A stretch of DNA of 64,000 nucleotides from Lutraria lutraria (GCA_964023205.1 OZ026837.1:8040088-8104087); one strand, 5' to 3'; shown: positions 36,650 through 50,499, counted from the stretch's first letter. Notes: generated by a model not told the origin, from the sequence alone. Made by a program: numbers and translations.

Positions 36650-39600
36650 AATATATATTAAATAGTATAATAACCTAAAAAAATATGTACATGCACAAAA
36701 TATTTCACTAATGTTGAACGACAGACGCAGCCATAATTTATTAAGATAAACATGTTTTTGTTGTTCGGTACATAAAGTTATTACCGTATTTCAAAAATCG
36801 GTCAGTTTTCACTTTTCCTGCATACCGAACAGCTCCCATTAACATAGCTTCCGCCTAAGAATATAATTCCGATATGATATTGTAAACGTATAGAAGTCAT
36901 CATAGAATTCATGGACGATGCGATGATAACTGTGAGTCAGCCAGATATTTAAAAAAGTGATTCATCGGGAAGTTTCAATCGATTAATTTAATGCTTATAT
37001 AACGTTTAACCTTTTTCTTCGAGCATGTCTTCATGTATGATATATTACATTCTGCATAAGTTGAGTATTCAAAGAGCCAGGTAATGTAAACTATATATAA
37101 TATTATGCTAATTGATGAACTACTTTTGGTGATCAGATGGGAAACATAAATCAAAGTACTGAAAGCACATGGATGGGAACAACTGTAACAACTGCATAGC
37201 GGGGGTAGAAAAGTGTTCTTAGTACTTATGTCTGCATTAAATTCATGCGCAACTACCGTTCGTTTTCCAAAACTCACCCTACATAGAAATCAACTTTTGA
37301 CTGATTTGTAGTTCCGAACAACATCAGAACCTTCAGAGCTTTGTTTTTTATTGTAGACTTAACATACACAAACAATAGGTAGTCATGTTTATATATAGGA
37401 AGAAATGTGTTAAATTTCATTAATAAATGAACAAATCTCATAGACATTTATGTGGTCAGAATATTCAAGTACATTAGACGCAGCTTCTCACTGAAATGGA
37501 TAATTTTACAGCCTTTTATTATTATGCTTCTACTTAAATGACATTCTTAAGAAAATAAATAACAGCAACAATCAGAGATAAATTACCCAATATTGTGTGT
37601 ACGGTTCGTGGACAAACATTCCTTTGGTTCATAAGTCATTCTTGTTCCTATTCCCTTTATATCTTAATATCCAAGGGGAACAACTCGAACTTTTCATTTT
37701 CAATTTGTACATGTTGTTGTACCCCGCAACAAAGTTTGAGAGGATGCATTATAGATGCATTTAAACTTGTAGATGTTACAAAAAGCGTACCATAGTTGTA
37801 ATGATAACTACATACTTGAAAATGCTCAAATAAATACATAACTATAGTCATAGCAACATATCACAGACACTGGCGTAGCTTCCTATAGGTTCTGTAGGCA
37901 CTTGTCTACACGTTCTCTCTAAAAAATATACTAGTAATGATTAAAAATGCGAGTACTCAAAGCTTAAACAACTATACATGCAGTTTTTACCAAACATTTA
38001 CCACTCTCATTGAATTAATTGATCCATGATTGATGGAATAAGGTAATGGTTTATCCAGAACACGCATGCTCCATTAGAAAACATCACATTTGTAATTCAG
38101 GCTTATTCCTAGAATGATGAGAATGTTTACAGCAGTGTTGTCTTAATGCTTTAAGTGTTTCTGGTATAATATTCTGAACAAAATCCCACCGCATAGTTTG
38201 ATTATATTCACTCGGATTTCGAGCCAGTTTTCGAAAGCTTTGGTTTACCAGTACAATCTACGTGTACATTACAAGTTCAGACATTCCGAAATCTTATGGG
38301 TAAATTGATCGATGGCCTTTGATTAAATGCCGATCAGTCGAATTGAATTTCTTATAGTAGTGGTTAACGTTATACATTGTTAATCTTCTTCCGTGTAGAA
38401 AGATGTAGACTATTCTTCCATATAAATAAGAAGAAGTTATACAAAAAGTACTGTGTACTACAATAATCCTTCCGTTTACAAATATACTCAATTGTTACAT
38501 TCTTGCAATACTCATGAAAATATTAACTTGCCCAAATTTGTTGAAGAAGCCATGTGTATTAGAAATGCGCTTAAATTACAGAAAAAAAACAATACGTTCA
38601 TCTTTTTATTGTTATACATTTTATATATGTATTTGCATATGGAATCTGCTGTTTGTATATATATACATGTATAACTGTATGTGTATTTGCCGATTTACTA
38701 TGTGTAAATTTAGTAGTTGCATGCTGTATATTTGACAGTCCGTTGAATTTAGATATTTTGAGGTCATATGATCAAATTTTGAAAATGTTCAGGATTTCAG
38801 ATCTAGCATTTCAGTATTAAGAACAGGTAATTACCAAACCGTTACATAGAAATTAGCAATAATACGTTTAGATTTTAGTGTGATAATGTTGACAGAGGTT
38901 ATGGGCGGGTTTGCTGTACTTTATTGAGGTGACTTTAAATTGGCATGGAAAACAGTGAGTATACAATTTAGTCCGTAGCAGACGAAATGTAATTGAAATC
39001 TAGAATACATTTTTAAGTATATTCTCATGGAAAAAAACACCTTGAGTACGCTGATATATTTTGTTTTTCATGGTTCTAATTATCTTTCAAAGTTCTGTAT
39101 GTAATGTACATAAGTAATGAGTATTTAGTGTGAACAAACGTAATCAGTCGAGAATACTTCCTGTTCGGCAAACATGAAGACCCCCCTTCATATTTATTCT
39201 ACGTTAATTGTATTCATGTACGATATACGAGAGATTGAGAGTTAATGAGACTTTTTTCGCAAGCTTGTTTCTTTGAATTTAGCACTTTGATACTCTGTAA
39301 TCATAAATATAAAATATTTTCTTCGATATACTAAAAAATAATAACTTTTGACATGTATAAATGCACCCGACACGTTGATATAATAGTAAACCAAGAATGG
39401 ATGTATGTCTTTTAGCCATTTCATAGTTAACACCCACTTATAGATATACCTAGTTAACTTAACCTTTACCTCCGATCATATATCTAACTAAGTCAATTAA
39501 AATTAGATGATTAGACTGACGTATCAAGTTTCAGCATTTACCGAAACAATGAATATTTAAAGAAATAAGTGGGTCCGCTCAACATGTAATATGTTGTTTA

Positions 39601-40929
39601 CTCTAATTGTGAAGTACATATATTTTAATACACTATTTTCGCTTTTTGAAATCAGGCTTTGGCAGCGGATGAGTTTATCATCAATTTAACATTAGCAAAA
39701 AAGTACATGAATACTGTTTCGGGTCTAGTAAGTGTGTCCGCGTTTCTGAAATCGGATGCTATCTATGTCTCTGGTCTTAACGAACATTCGTGATAAACTA
39801 TGGATTTAAGTCGCCAGTTTACTGTCCGGGACTTCAAAATAACTTCAACAAAACGAAAAACGAACTCATCGGTTCAGAAAAGTAGGAAAAAAAACGATTA
39901 TTATATATTTTTGTTAAAATGAAAAAAATGTCTTATGGAATTCGCCATATCGGTTGTCGTCTGTAAATCTTCGAAGGGCGACAACCTAGTCGAATACTTT
40001 ACAATAAATGTTCCAGTTACTTCCTCTCAATCGGTAAATGTTATATGAAATCAACATTTACGAATTTTTATGTACTGTTATTTTAATATGGTATTTACAA
40101 GGTATTAAATCTCGAACAAAAGGAAGAATGTATGACGTTGGCTATAATAAACACGGATGGGTTCGTGAAGCACGTTATTATCATGAGTTGTTCACAAAAT
40201 GCGTTGACAGAAAGTGGTTCGTATTGATATAGAAAATGGCTCGTGAAGTCTTTTATGTATTGGTATGTTACTCAAATTAATTTCTATGATGTCAAACATT
40301 TACATTGTTACAAATTCATGTAACTCAAAAAGTGGAGAAAGTGAACACACAAGGTATATATGCGATGTTTTATCCGCAATACATGTACACAAATTAAATG
40401 GTTAGACGTGTTGTTTGTTCGATATTCAAATTTGTGTTAAGGATTCGTATTACACTGAAAATTACAATATGATTATTTGGACTGACGCGTCCTTTTATCA
40501 TTCTAAAGACTACAAAACAGATAAGACATTAGTATATCTTGTACTAAGTTGCACATTGTCATTCAGTCATACTGAAGTAATATAGCACTTTAAAAAAAAG
40601 ATGCAAATATAATAATATATAATATAACATTAAATGGCCGTGCGTCTTTGATTTACGTAAAACAGATCTACATTGACAATAAACCCCCGTATAAAGACTG
40701 CCATACTGTCATTGGTATATTAGTCATAATAGAAATACGGCCTATTATTTGTTTCTCCGTACATAAAGACAATAAATATCAATTTGTTTTTTATCTACAC
40801 AAACATCGTTTGTATAATTATATAGCGTTCTATTATTTTGATCATGACATGATTAGGAACTATATACCACATTCTTCATAGTCATGTTCTTTTCAATGTT
40901 TACTATCCCGTACAAAGGCCCAGACACGA
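36650..40929. other. Long gene-free stretch
   Basis: No exon with both coding character and splice signals was found. A single CACTGGCGTAGC near 37870 resembles one terminus of a hAT-type element. A TA-rich patch lies at about 38630-38680. 'tatctatgtctctggt' near 39760 also occurs near 34260. Open frames here are short, overlap on both strands and carry no motif. Confidence 0.5.
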
Positions 40930-41220
40930 TACAAACAGAGTTTACCCCATGCACTCGGCAAGGAGTCCCGATTAATTTGTTCATATCGAGTGTTACGCCC
41001 CCTTCCAACAGTCAGAGTCATATGAGGCGGACAGTTCACCTAAACATCATCCCTGGGAAGTACCAGTACTAGACTTCCATCCTCCGTAAGCCAATGCCTA
41101 CTTTCTCGCATAAAGAGACATGGTCGGTAGCGGGCCTCGAACCCACGACCCTCTATCAGTGAGAGGTTACAGGGACTTGATGCGAGCTACCTTAAGCACT
41201 CGACCACGGAGGCGGGTCGA
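40930..41220 (-). mobile_element. tRNA-derived SINE, copy 2
   Basis: The minus-strand head runs from about 41218 with TGGTCGAGTGCTTAAGG (A-box region) and GGGTTCGAGGCCC (B box near 41145). The body includes 'gacggttcacct'-like and 'aggcggacagttcacc' words shared with copy 3. It is the fullest copy of the three. Confidence 0.75.
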
Positions 41221-41344
41221 AGGACGCCGAACAAATAGAAAATATTCGTATGCGATAAAATATGTCTCCTGCGGACATGTCTCATACATCTACTAGGATA
41301 ATGATGAAGATGAAGATGGTATCAACCCACTTGTTGTTGTGACT

Positions 41345-41575
41345 GCTATGTTCTTTTGAGTTTTTCATACGCCCTTTTTTAGCAGTCAGGGTTTTTTGAG
41401 GCGGATATTTCACCTTATGAAGAACCAGTACTGGACTCCCATCCTCCGTCTTTCTCACATAAAGAAACATGGTCGGTAGCGGGGCTCGACTCCATGACCA
41501 TCTATCAGTGAGAGGTTACATGACTTAAAGTCAACGATCTTGACCAGGTGACAATGGAAGCGGGTGTGATCTGGG
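41345..41575 (-). mobile_element. tRNA-derived SINE, copy 3
   Basis: Same family and orientation as the copy about 350 bp to its left. Shared words include 'catggtcggtagcggg', 'ctatcagtgagaggttac', 'ccatcctccgt' and 'aggcggat'. The B box is damaged ('gggctcgactccatg' on the plus strand). Confidence 0.72.
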
Positions 41576-41579
41576 AGAG

Positions 41580-42406
41580 GAAACGTTTAGAATTTCGAAT
41601 AAGTATATAATAGAAGATAAAATCGTTTGACTGAAATCGCTCCAAACGTAATGCATTTCCACAAAATTATTGTCAGCTTGAATGCTAGATTTGAATTAAT
41701 TTCAACTCGAAGATAGTGAAGCTAGTAGTTTTTAGACATGAAGTCGAAAGTCGGAATTCTTTGAAGTCACATTAAATAATGTGTAAATCTGAGTGTAATT
41801 TTGGAAATATAAAAGCCTTTTGTGGAGGGGACACAATCAGTTTTGTACTTTCAATCACCTGACGCCTCTTATCCATACAATAGTACCACTGGTCGCGTAA
41901 GTGCGTATATCGCAGTTTCAATACAAGTTGGATATATTGCAAGATTCTGTTGACTTAAAAGCATGAGAAAAAATTACATTTTTTTGGCAATTCAAACTGT
42001 ATTACTAAACTCTTACATTTCCACTTTGCTACGCCATTACGATTCTGAGTGGTTCAGTCAATTAAACGTCTACTTTTAAACAATTAGAGGACAGAGGTTA
42101 TACAGCTTGACATAATTATATACATGTGTTAATGGTAATCATGTACATGCAGGACAGTTTCAATCAGTTATATATCATAGTAAGCGAGATTATAAATGTA
42201 CATATTATGTAAGGTAGTTGAAGTAGCATACTTTTAGTATGCTTATCGACAAAAATATTTATTCCTACTGCAAGACTGTTAAATGTCTGTTATCACTACT
42301 ATCTATAAAATCTGAAAGATTATATCCAATTAATATTAAATAATAATCTTCATTTAACGAAGGCAGCACGTGTAAACATTTATACAAACATATATCATGA
42401 CATAAA
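41580..42406. other. Intergenic, nothing recognised
   Basis: AT-rich sequence without supported genes, RNA genes or clear repeats. Confidence 0.5.
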
Positions 42407-42840
42407 TTACAACATGGCCTTCAAACAACACATGCAAATCTGAAAATAAAAACAATAGCGATCCACATAAATATAAAAATATGGATAAACATTTAAACAA
42501 ATCCTTAGCCCCTTTTTAAATAAGTCGATATTCCAGCCATTTTGCATATTTAGTAGGTATTGCTTCAGTGCATTCTTATAAGATGAAATTTTAGATTTTG
42601 AATGTACTGAAAGCGGGACATTGCTCCAAATCCTAGTAGATATGAATAGAATGATTTGTTTAAGTAATCAGTACATGTATTATGTTTAGGTGTTACTACA
42701 TTATAGTTACGTACATTATTATAATTATTATAATGAGTATGCGCTTTTAACGGAAAAAATCTAGAGTTCATCAATATACTCAGTGTAAACGTTATGCCTG
42801 ATTTTAAAATAACAATGTCACGTGATATTGACATCTATTT
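42407..42840 (-). pseudogene. C-terminal remnant of a LINE-type ORF2
   Basis: The minus strand reads 'NVRNYNVVTPKHNTC' and 'DYLNKSFYS' in one frame, then after a one-base shift 'STRIWSNVPL' and 'SSYKNALKQYLLN', ending at TAA (42409-42407). The pattern '[N/H]KSF...(x)RIWN.LP...S...SFK..L' is typical of the extreme C-terminus of LINE reverse-transcriptase proteins in molluscs. Only this tail is visible, and the frameshift plus missing catalytic domains show it is dead. Assignment rests on pattern memory. Confidence 0.5.
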
Positions 42841-43458
42841 TTGAGTGTTAACCTATTAGAAAAATTAATAATTTTCTAAAATAATTTTTTGTTTACAAAT
42901 AATTTTCGCCACACATAGATGTATCTTAAAACTAGTATTGTAGTGTCTTTCTTTCATACCCCAATTGTGCAACAATTGTCCCTATATGTGTGAATTTGAT
43001 ATAATCACCATGTACATAAAAAACATAATTGATACAGATTTTTAGCATCTTTTCTATTCTTTTTTTATATAATATATACTGATTACATATTGTCGATAAC
43101 TTGTTTATATTTAATAACAATGCCATATTTAACTACATGTATTCATATATAGTTCATGGAATTCATTTCTAATGCATGATAACCAACTTATATGATAATA
43201 TTTACTATACAAATGTGAACATAATTATAGTGTCCTTCCATTGTGAGGTCGCAAATTTTGTGACTAAGTTCTGAATTCTGATACATGTATTTGTAATTGT
43301 ATTATGTGTTTGGATTCTGATTAAGATCAATCATACATTATCATAATATTCTTTGTCAAATTTTGGAGCTGCTAGCTAATATCACCTTTGCATTGTAATG
43401 TATCTTCTCCGTTACATTTCTTTTATTGATATGTTCTGTACATATCTGTAAATATGTT

Positions 43459-43503
43459 GTCCTCGGGGACCGCAAGGCCTTATGGACTTGAATTTCAAAT
43501 AAA
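43459..43503 (+). terminator. Hairpin plus AATAAA, 3' end of a transcript or LINE
   Basis: GTCCTCGGGGAC can fold into a short hairpin (43459-43470) and is followed by AATAAA (43498-43503). The arrangement resembles 3' ends of non-LTR retrotransposons or mRNAs. No coding sequence was recognised upstream on this strand. Confidence 0.35.
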
Positions 43504-44851
43504 CATGTATTTGCTGTTATATACTAGTGAATTGTTAGCATCTTGAAATGACATGTTCACAGCGTATACTAATATGACAAATAGTCATTGTATGATGAAA
43601 AATGAACAGGGCATATTAAAATTGCACGTCACATTATGATATAGTCACAGCACAAAAAGGTTCTGATTATGTTTAGGCCGCAATAATGAAAATTGAACAT
43701 TACGACTGTAACACGCCACTTTATGATATTTTCACATCACAAAAAGGTTCTGCTTATGTTCAGGCAGCTATGGTATACCATAGTTTTCCGTAATAGTATG
43801 ATTACGATCTCACGTGCTGGGGATTTATATAGGTCTTGTGTTTTGTATGTTTGGTTTATTTTCGTGACCGTTTGGTTCAAACTTCGAGAATTAATGTAAA
43901 CACTTTTAATGTTGATTGCACATAAAAGTAAAATCATTATATCATTAATGCAATTATTGATCAAGCCAAAATTAATGAGAACAATCATACCAAGATAGCG
44001 TCATAATATGACAATTTTCTTACCATTGTTTAATGCAAGCAAGCGATAGATTGTTATGTGTGGCCTTATTATTTGTGGTTCGCACATTATGACACAAAGA
44101 TTCTCTTTAACACAGGTTGATATAAGTCTTCGATTAAATTGTCGATTTCGGATTATAGGTGTGTAATTACGAGTTTGAGTGATTTTAGGGACTTAAGGGA
44201 TAAACAATTCGGATAATGGATAATAATTTGAATAAAAATATACATGTGCATGTACAAGGAAACCATCAGGATAGAAAGTTTATTTCGGATTACACCACCA
44301 AATTTTCAAATAAGCTACTGTCAAATATTCCGGATTCTGTCGTATTGGTAAATGTTGCTTGTCCTCGCGAACCGCTTGATAAAGTCTGTATGATTACTAT
44401 TTTGAATAAAAATTCGCCATGTATAAACTGTATAAATAAACTAGATTTGTGTCTGTGTTAATTTAAAAAGTATGACTTGTTGGTACATAAAATGTATAGA
44501 TGTGAACACCTGTTGATGTGCACGTGCAAGAAATTTGCTGATTGTGTATCATAACTTGTGTTCGTATTATGTGTCAGCTAATGAGTATATATGCATGTGC
44601 ATGTACACGTATGCGCACAATGTCTTGCGCATATGCCATACGTGCTTTGCAATTTGAACATCCACATTCTATACTATGTAAGATATAATTCACAGCCCTT
44701 GTACATTATATTATATATTTATGAATATATGAGTAACGTAAACTATATTATTTGGCTAATTAATATTCTCGTGTTCATTTATATCTGTAATTTGATATAA
44801 TTATGTTGGTTGCATGCATTGTATGTATTTGTTTCGTATTAATATGTATGC

Positions 44852-44874
44852 CCTCCAACGTTGGAGGAAATAAA
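44852..44874 (+). terminator. Perfect 16-bp palindrome followed by AATAAA
   Basis: CCTCCAACGTTGGAGG (44852-44867) is directly followed by AATAAA (44869-44874). Same hairpin-then-polyadenylation-signal layout as at 43459, but different sequence. Probably the 3' end of a retroelement or small transcript. Confidence 0.4.
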
Positions 44875-45445
44875 GATAATACTCTTGCTCACATTGGTTA
44901 CCGTTCATTAATCTCAATAAATGCATTAAATTAGGATTTTTGGGAAAATAGCATATCACTTAAAATGATACGTTTACCGCTTTTGTGTGTTTTTTACAAT
45001 TTTCAACGAGTACTTATACCTGTCAATTGTAATTTATTTATTGATTTGATACTATCTTTCAGGTCTAAATAAATGAATTATAGTGATAGCAGACATTAAA
45101 CAGCCTTGCAGTACGAACACATTTTGTCGATAAGTATACGTGTACTTATATTTCCTATGTATCATATGCATCATATATATCATATGTACATACATGGACA
45201 CAATTACTTAATGATATAAATAACTGATTGAAACTTTCCTGCATATGCATGGTTACCAAACACATGTACAAGTGTATATACCATGTTATGCTCTGTTAAT
45301 ACCGTGTGCATAATGTTGATAATCAATTGATATGACTTGTCATTGATTACGGAAAGATACTTATTTTTCGTACTTGAAATTGCACAAAAACTACTCATAA
45401 CGTGCACATGTTATTCATTATAAGTTAATACAACTTGCCATTAAT

Positions 45446-45526
45446 TTCTTAAAGATACTCATTCGTCTTAATTACAAGTGAATATTATATTCACTTGTAA
45501 TTAAGACGAATGAGTATCTTTAAGAA
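45446..45526. repeat. 81-bp palindrome with 40-bp perfect arms
   Basis: The arm 45446-45485, starting TTCTTAAAGATACTC, is matched base for base by its reverse complement at 45487-45526, with a single central base (45486). It could form a cruciform or, if transcribed, a long perfect hairpin. Confidence 0.9.
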
Positions 45527-45529
45527 GTA

Positions 45530-47954
45530 AAAAGGAATACTGTTCACTAAGTATTAAATAAAAAATGCAATAATGGGTTTTTCTCCGCTAACAATACTCG
45601 TCAAGATCAGTGAGAAGATGAAATGTATTCGTAACAGAATTGGTTCTGATTTTTACTATTTTGACCCAAAACTTGAGAGACAACATTCGTTGTATTCATC
45701 CAAGAAATGGACGTTTAAAAAAGTAATTCCTTACATTCCTCACATTTCTGCACACAATGTATTCGTATTTTGGAGTTTATTTCGACTTGGATAGATCACT
45801 TTGTTAAACGATACAATATTTTAATAAATAATTCTTTTTTTTAACTTCTTTTCAGTAAATGATGTAGTGTCGGCGTTATCGAAAGAGTGTATTCATTAGT
45901 TTTGGTGATAAGTGTCTTGTTCGGTCGATGCGGCCCCTTATCTTTACTCTTCATTGCAATTATGGCTCTATTCTAACATGGCAGAAATGCTCCCGTTCAA
46001 TGTGGAACAGAACTCTACGTTTCTAGAATATTCAGAAGCAGACCTCAATCTTGATTTATAACGAAACCGGCTTCTATGATTCAATCTCAAAACAGACATA
46101 TTAAATGAGTTGATCTCAGCTCTGCGACAGTTTTCTGCAAGTGTAGACCGGAACATACGCTGCATATCCACCTTTACCACCATTGACAATGTACAAAACA
46201 GCAATTACACGGTTCCATTTATAAATAGCTTTATTTACAAAATTAAACGCTATTTAAATACAGGTGCGAAATTGTAAAACAGCAATGATTGTGATGCCAT
46301 GCCAAAGCCAGTAATCTAAAATGATATTTTTTCTAAACATATATATTAAGTTCATTGTGGAAGACATAATTATGACAAGGAACATACTGGTGCAAGTGTT
46401 TTTTTTTCTTCTGCGTCTTAAATAACAAATTCGGATATCCCGTTTCTAGTCACTTTAAATAATTATATATGTCGGTAGTACTACCCAGGTGTAAGCATGG
46501 GCTCTTCCTCCACTGTGAAAGCTTGAAAAGTTACACAAAATGACAGTCACGTGAGTGGCTGATGATGCGACACGTTGGGCATAAATAAATGCATGTAACA
46601 TGACATGTTTAAAAACTGTTAGATATTGACATGGAACTGTGTTACAACCTTTCTTTACTTGATCAACACAGTCATTGTTTCATTCTGATTATGAAAGCAA
46701 ACAAAAATAAAGTAATCTGACTGAAAATAATAAATCGAAAAATAAGGAAGATAAAATACACACCAAAGAATCCATTTGCCAAAAACTATCTCAGACACAT
46801 ATACAATTTTCTTTAATGAATTCATTTTAAATTCTATTACGGCCTGCAATTGTTTCCAATATATGAGTGAACTATTTGAAATCCACCTATTTATTATACA
46901 TCGATAAAGACTGACCTTCATTTTGCCCATCCGATTGAAACTGCATGCAATTTAACTGAATTTGTGCGATATGACTGACATTATTCTAAACTTTTGGATG
47001 TTCATATACTACTGCAAAAAGCACTTATTAAATATAGTTTATAGTGTCTATTCCAATCGAGTATCAACATCTCACATTACAAAATTAGTATTTAAGCACG
47101 ATGTTGTGCTAATATTTCAGCAGACTGAAGTAGGCCTACGCTCGCGAAGACGTCAAGAACAACATTTTTCTGATGACGTCAGAAAGTACAGTGAAATAAA
47201 ATCTAAGAACGAATGAAAATGTTGTTCTTATAGTTTTTGAGTAAAATCTAAAATATAAGTGTGTATCCATATTTTAACACACAATCGTGTTTTAAATCTT
47301 GCCCCGCCGAACTCCTGCTTATATGCTACATTATCAAATGATAAACATACGTCAAAGATCCTGAATATGGAATGTTAGAATATCAACTGACATACGATTA
47401 GTGATTGAATAACAGTATAGAGAAATATTATGTGGATTAGTCAAAATGTTAAAAGTGATAATCGCACACAACTTGTATGAAATGTTGCATATAAAGCAGT
47501 CACACTGTACAGTAAATGATACATTTATTTAATTAGGTACACGTTTTGTTAAATAAATTTTTTACAGAGTTTAATACACAAACAATTTTCACTGACGAAC
47601 TACTCAGTTAAAGACCCGTTAGCTGTTTGAATTTAGTAAATTAAATGCAGAACGATTGATAAAATAATACTTAAATAATCACAAGAAGTATATTTTATTT
47701 GCTCTAAAACGATATTTCTTTCCTTAGTCTCGTAAAAATTGTCATATGCATTTTCTTATGTGCTCAATTTGTATATGTATTTCGTGATTAAAAAAGAAAA
47801 TTCAAAAATGTATTTGTGCAACTAAAAGTCAATTTCATTGATAAGACATCTTTCTAGGTTAAATAAGACCAATTTTAATTTTAATATCCAAAAAGCTAAT
47901 AGGGTTTTAATCAAATACTTAAGTTGAAAGAATACACAAAAAGCGATATAAATA
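45530..47954. other. Intergenic; one CRE palindrome
   Basis: No supported gene. TGACGTCA, a full cAMP-response-element palindrome, occurs at 47174-47181 in a slightly GC-richer patch. Other open frames (for example 45968-46204 minus, 46655-46930 minus) have no recognised motif or splice context. Confidence 0.45.
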
Positions 47955-48106
47955 CAACATTTGAGCTAAAATTTACAACAACTGAGATGAAAATATACAA
48001 TAATTGAGATAAAACTATGCAATAATTGAGATAGAAATACACAACAGTTGGGATTGAAATACACAAAAATAGAGATAAAAAAAAACAATAAATGAGAAAG
48101 AATACA
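47955..48106. repeat. 22-bp minisatellite, about 7 copies
   Basis: Units such as CAATAATTGAGATAAAACTATG and CAACAGTTGGGATTGAAATACA follow one another at a 22-bp spacing with heavy divergence. Flanks 'aaaaagcgata' and 'aaaagcgac' resemble each other. Confidence 0.75.
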
Positions 48107-48109
48107 CTA

Positions 48110-49730
48110 AAAGCGACAATTAAAGAAAAAATCGGATTATAAAGTTTCTTAATTCAAAGTATCCAATTATCGACAAAATATAACTATTGTGAAACATATT
48201 GAATAAAATTGGGATCAACAAATTGTCCAGCTAAAATGGTTTCTTGATTAGAGAAGTCCGAACTAGAGGGCTTGTCTGATACAATTATAAAAAATAAACA
48301 GAACGACTATTAGAATATTGTCATCTTATGTTCTTCCTTTGCAAACAGTTCTCGTTTTGAAAGATCATTTGTTTATACTTGCGTGAAATTTGGGTTGTCC
48401 GAATGATGAATTTTAGTATTTGAATGGCGACTCTGAATACAAAACATTATTTAGATAAAGACAATTTTAGCACGTACGACTGTACAAATTGGCTCATAAA
48501 ATTAAATCACAACAGTGATGTTCTATTTCTCTTGCTGTCATACAAATCACATATAAAAATAACTCACAATGAAGATCTATATAAAATTTGGATTTATATT
48601 ACGATATGTAAGCTCCATTTCACCCACTCAAAATGATTTTGTAACATTAAACGAGCGCTGTCCCGAGTTTAAACATGACAGTAATATAAGGTAATAACAT
48701 ATTGTTTTATTAAACGTCTATTTCAATAACAAATACATATTCGATGGGGTTGTACATTGAATTTATATACTATTAAACGGATAAAAACAAGTATTAATCC
48801 GAAAAATAAAGTAATAAAATGACCTAAGACATCGAGTCCTTTCATATGCACACACCATACTCAATTATTACTTTACTTTAGTTTATGCCAATTTTTCTTA
48901 AAACAAAATGATACTCATTGAAACCCTAAGCGCCCCCTCGTATGTTATATCTATTGGGGAAAGTACATGTATGGTATATATGCATTACCAATTATAAATG
49001 TGCCACTTTGAGATATCAGCATATTTCAGAATTTCAAATAATACACAAGAAATATCTCCAAACTTTTTTCTTATTTTCCGATGCCGGATAACTCCATGGC
49101 TGAACTACCCCTGAAAAGACAATTTTCTGATTTACAATACATGTATATACAATTGGCCAGTGTATTTTTGTCCTACGAGAGATATTTTAAAAGGTCTGAT
49201 AATATGTGCATGCTATAAAATATACTACTCAAAAGCAATCCTATTGATTATATTTTCGGTAGGTCATAAAGAATTTTGTTTGAACATTATAGCATTGTAG
49301 AACAGATAGGTTTATGGATTTTCGTACGTTTCCAGTCTTATAGTTGTAATATGTATCTGTTTTGTTTATGTCGTGGTATAAACTGCTTTGGTTATTTTTT
49401 AGCGCCAAGATAGTGCATGTGTGGAAGGACGGACGCACGCGCACGTACGGAAGTAACGACGGACCGACGGATTGCTTTGAATATGCCATTTTCAAAGAAT
49501 TCGTTATTATGTTACAATATACTTTAACAACTTTTTACACAATTGGCTTAAAATGTTACATTCAATAACACTTGGGACAAAACATAATTTTCAAGTCACG
49601 TAGTAACGTAATGAAATGTTGTGGAAATGCAGGGTGACGCGACAATATTAGCAACAGTAAACCCAGGGTCAATGGTAAATATTAATCTGTATATTATCAA
49701 GTAAATGGACGATGTCCTCGTCTCGTGTCT
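48110..49730. other. Gene-free stretch including the presumed 3' UTR of the EGF gene
   Basis: Downstream (minus strand) of the last EGF-gene exon. No perfect AATAAA was found in the first 400 bases after the stop. A CpG-rich 'gacgga'-type patch lies at about 49425-49470 ('ggacggacgcacgcgcacg'). Confidence 0.4.
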
Positions 49731-49819
49731 TCAACATCTTTTCCAAATCAGGATGATGGTAATACAGATGACGATAATACCAACAAGTATTATTGGTAAT
49801 GTATACACCAGATAATGTA
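49731..49819 (-). CDS. Last exon: transmembrane helix and short cytoplasmic tail of an EGF membrane protein
   Basis: The minus strand gives CATTTTTTGCAG as acceptor, then an exon of 89 bases entered in phase 1. It encodes 'HYLVYTL' followed by a strongly hydrophobic segment (PIILVGIIVICITIILI, about 17-19 residues), then the stop-transfer tail WKRC and TGA (49733-49731). The phase matches the exit phase of the calcium-binding EGF exon at 54623-54745, so the two join in frame with a valine codon. This predicts a type I membrane protein with its EGF domains outside the cell and only four to five cytoplasmic residues. The helix and splice site are seen; the join is inferred. No specific gene family was identified. 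Confidence 0.65.
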
Positions 49820-50499
49820 CTGCAAAAAATGAGCTGCCTAATTATAATGGATATGAGATAACATTATGTAAGTATGTATCGGGACAGAATCATAATGACA
49901 TATATGAAATTAACAGAAACACATACAGTACACGAGTTGGGTCTATTTGAACAATGTCGCCAAGACAGCATTCAATGTTGTGACATTCATCGAAATTGGA
50001 CAAATGAGAGTATATATCCAATTTATACATTTTAACTACTGCTGGTAACCAAATTCAACAGTTTATTATCATATTAATGTCGTGCTGGATAATTTGTTCG
50101 AAATCAAGTCAATTCTTTAAAACGTGGAAAGGAAATCATATGAGTTATGTTATGTTGAATGTAAGAATATGAAGAAGTAAGATGATGTATTCTATAATTA
50201 TTTATACAAATTATAATATTCTGACCTTCACAAATGAAACAATTGTCTAAGAGAACGGGCATAATTTTGATTAGTAGGCCAGTACTCTACCATTAGATCA
50301 CCGATCCACCCCAGGTTTATTTGAAAGCATTATTTATCATCAAATTCATATAGAAGACGTATCTTGTGCTATTGAACACATCCATACAGCTAACTGCAAC
50401 AAAATGCGTTAATAATTCTTTGATAAACTTTTCAATGAACTTTTTTAATAAATCTTGTAACACCAGTTTCATTAAGATAAAATATATGTATGTACATAC

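Noticed and set aside
40038..40232. 64-aa plus-strand ORF
   Set aside because: No recognised domain and no supporting signals.
41110..41215. tRNA gene on the minus strand
   Set aside because: The same sequence recurs nearby with a shared non-tRNA body and has an imperfect cloverleaf; a SINE.
44216..44461. 81-aa plus-strand ORF as a gene
   Set aside because: No family resemblance, no splice or promoter context; may be part of the retroelement-like 3' region ending at 44874, but this cannot be supported.
46655..46930. 91-aa minus-strand ORF
   Set aside because: AT-driven composition, no motif, no splice signals.
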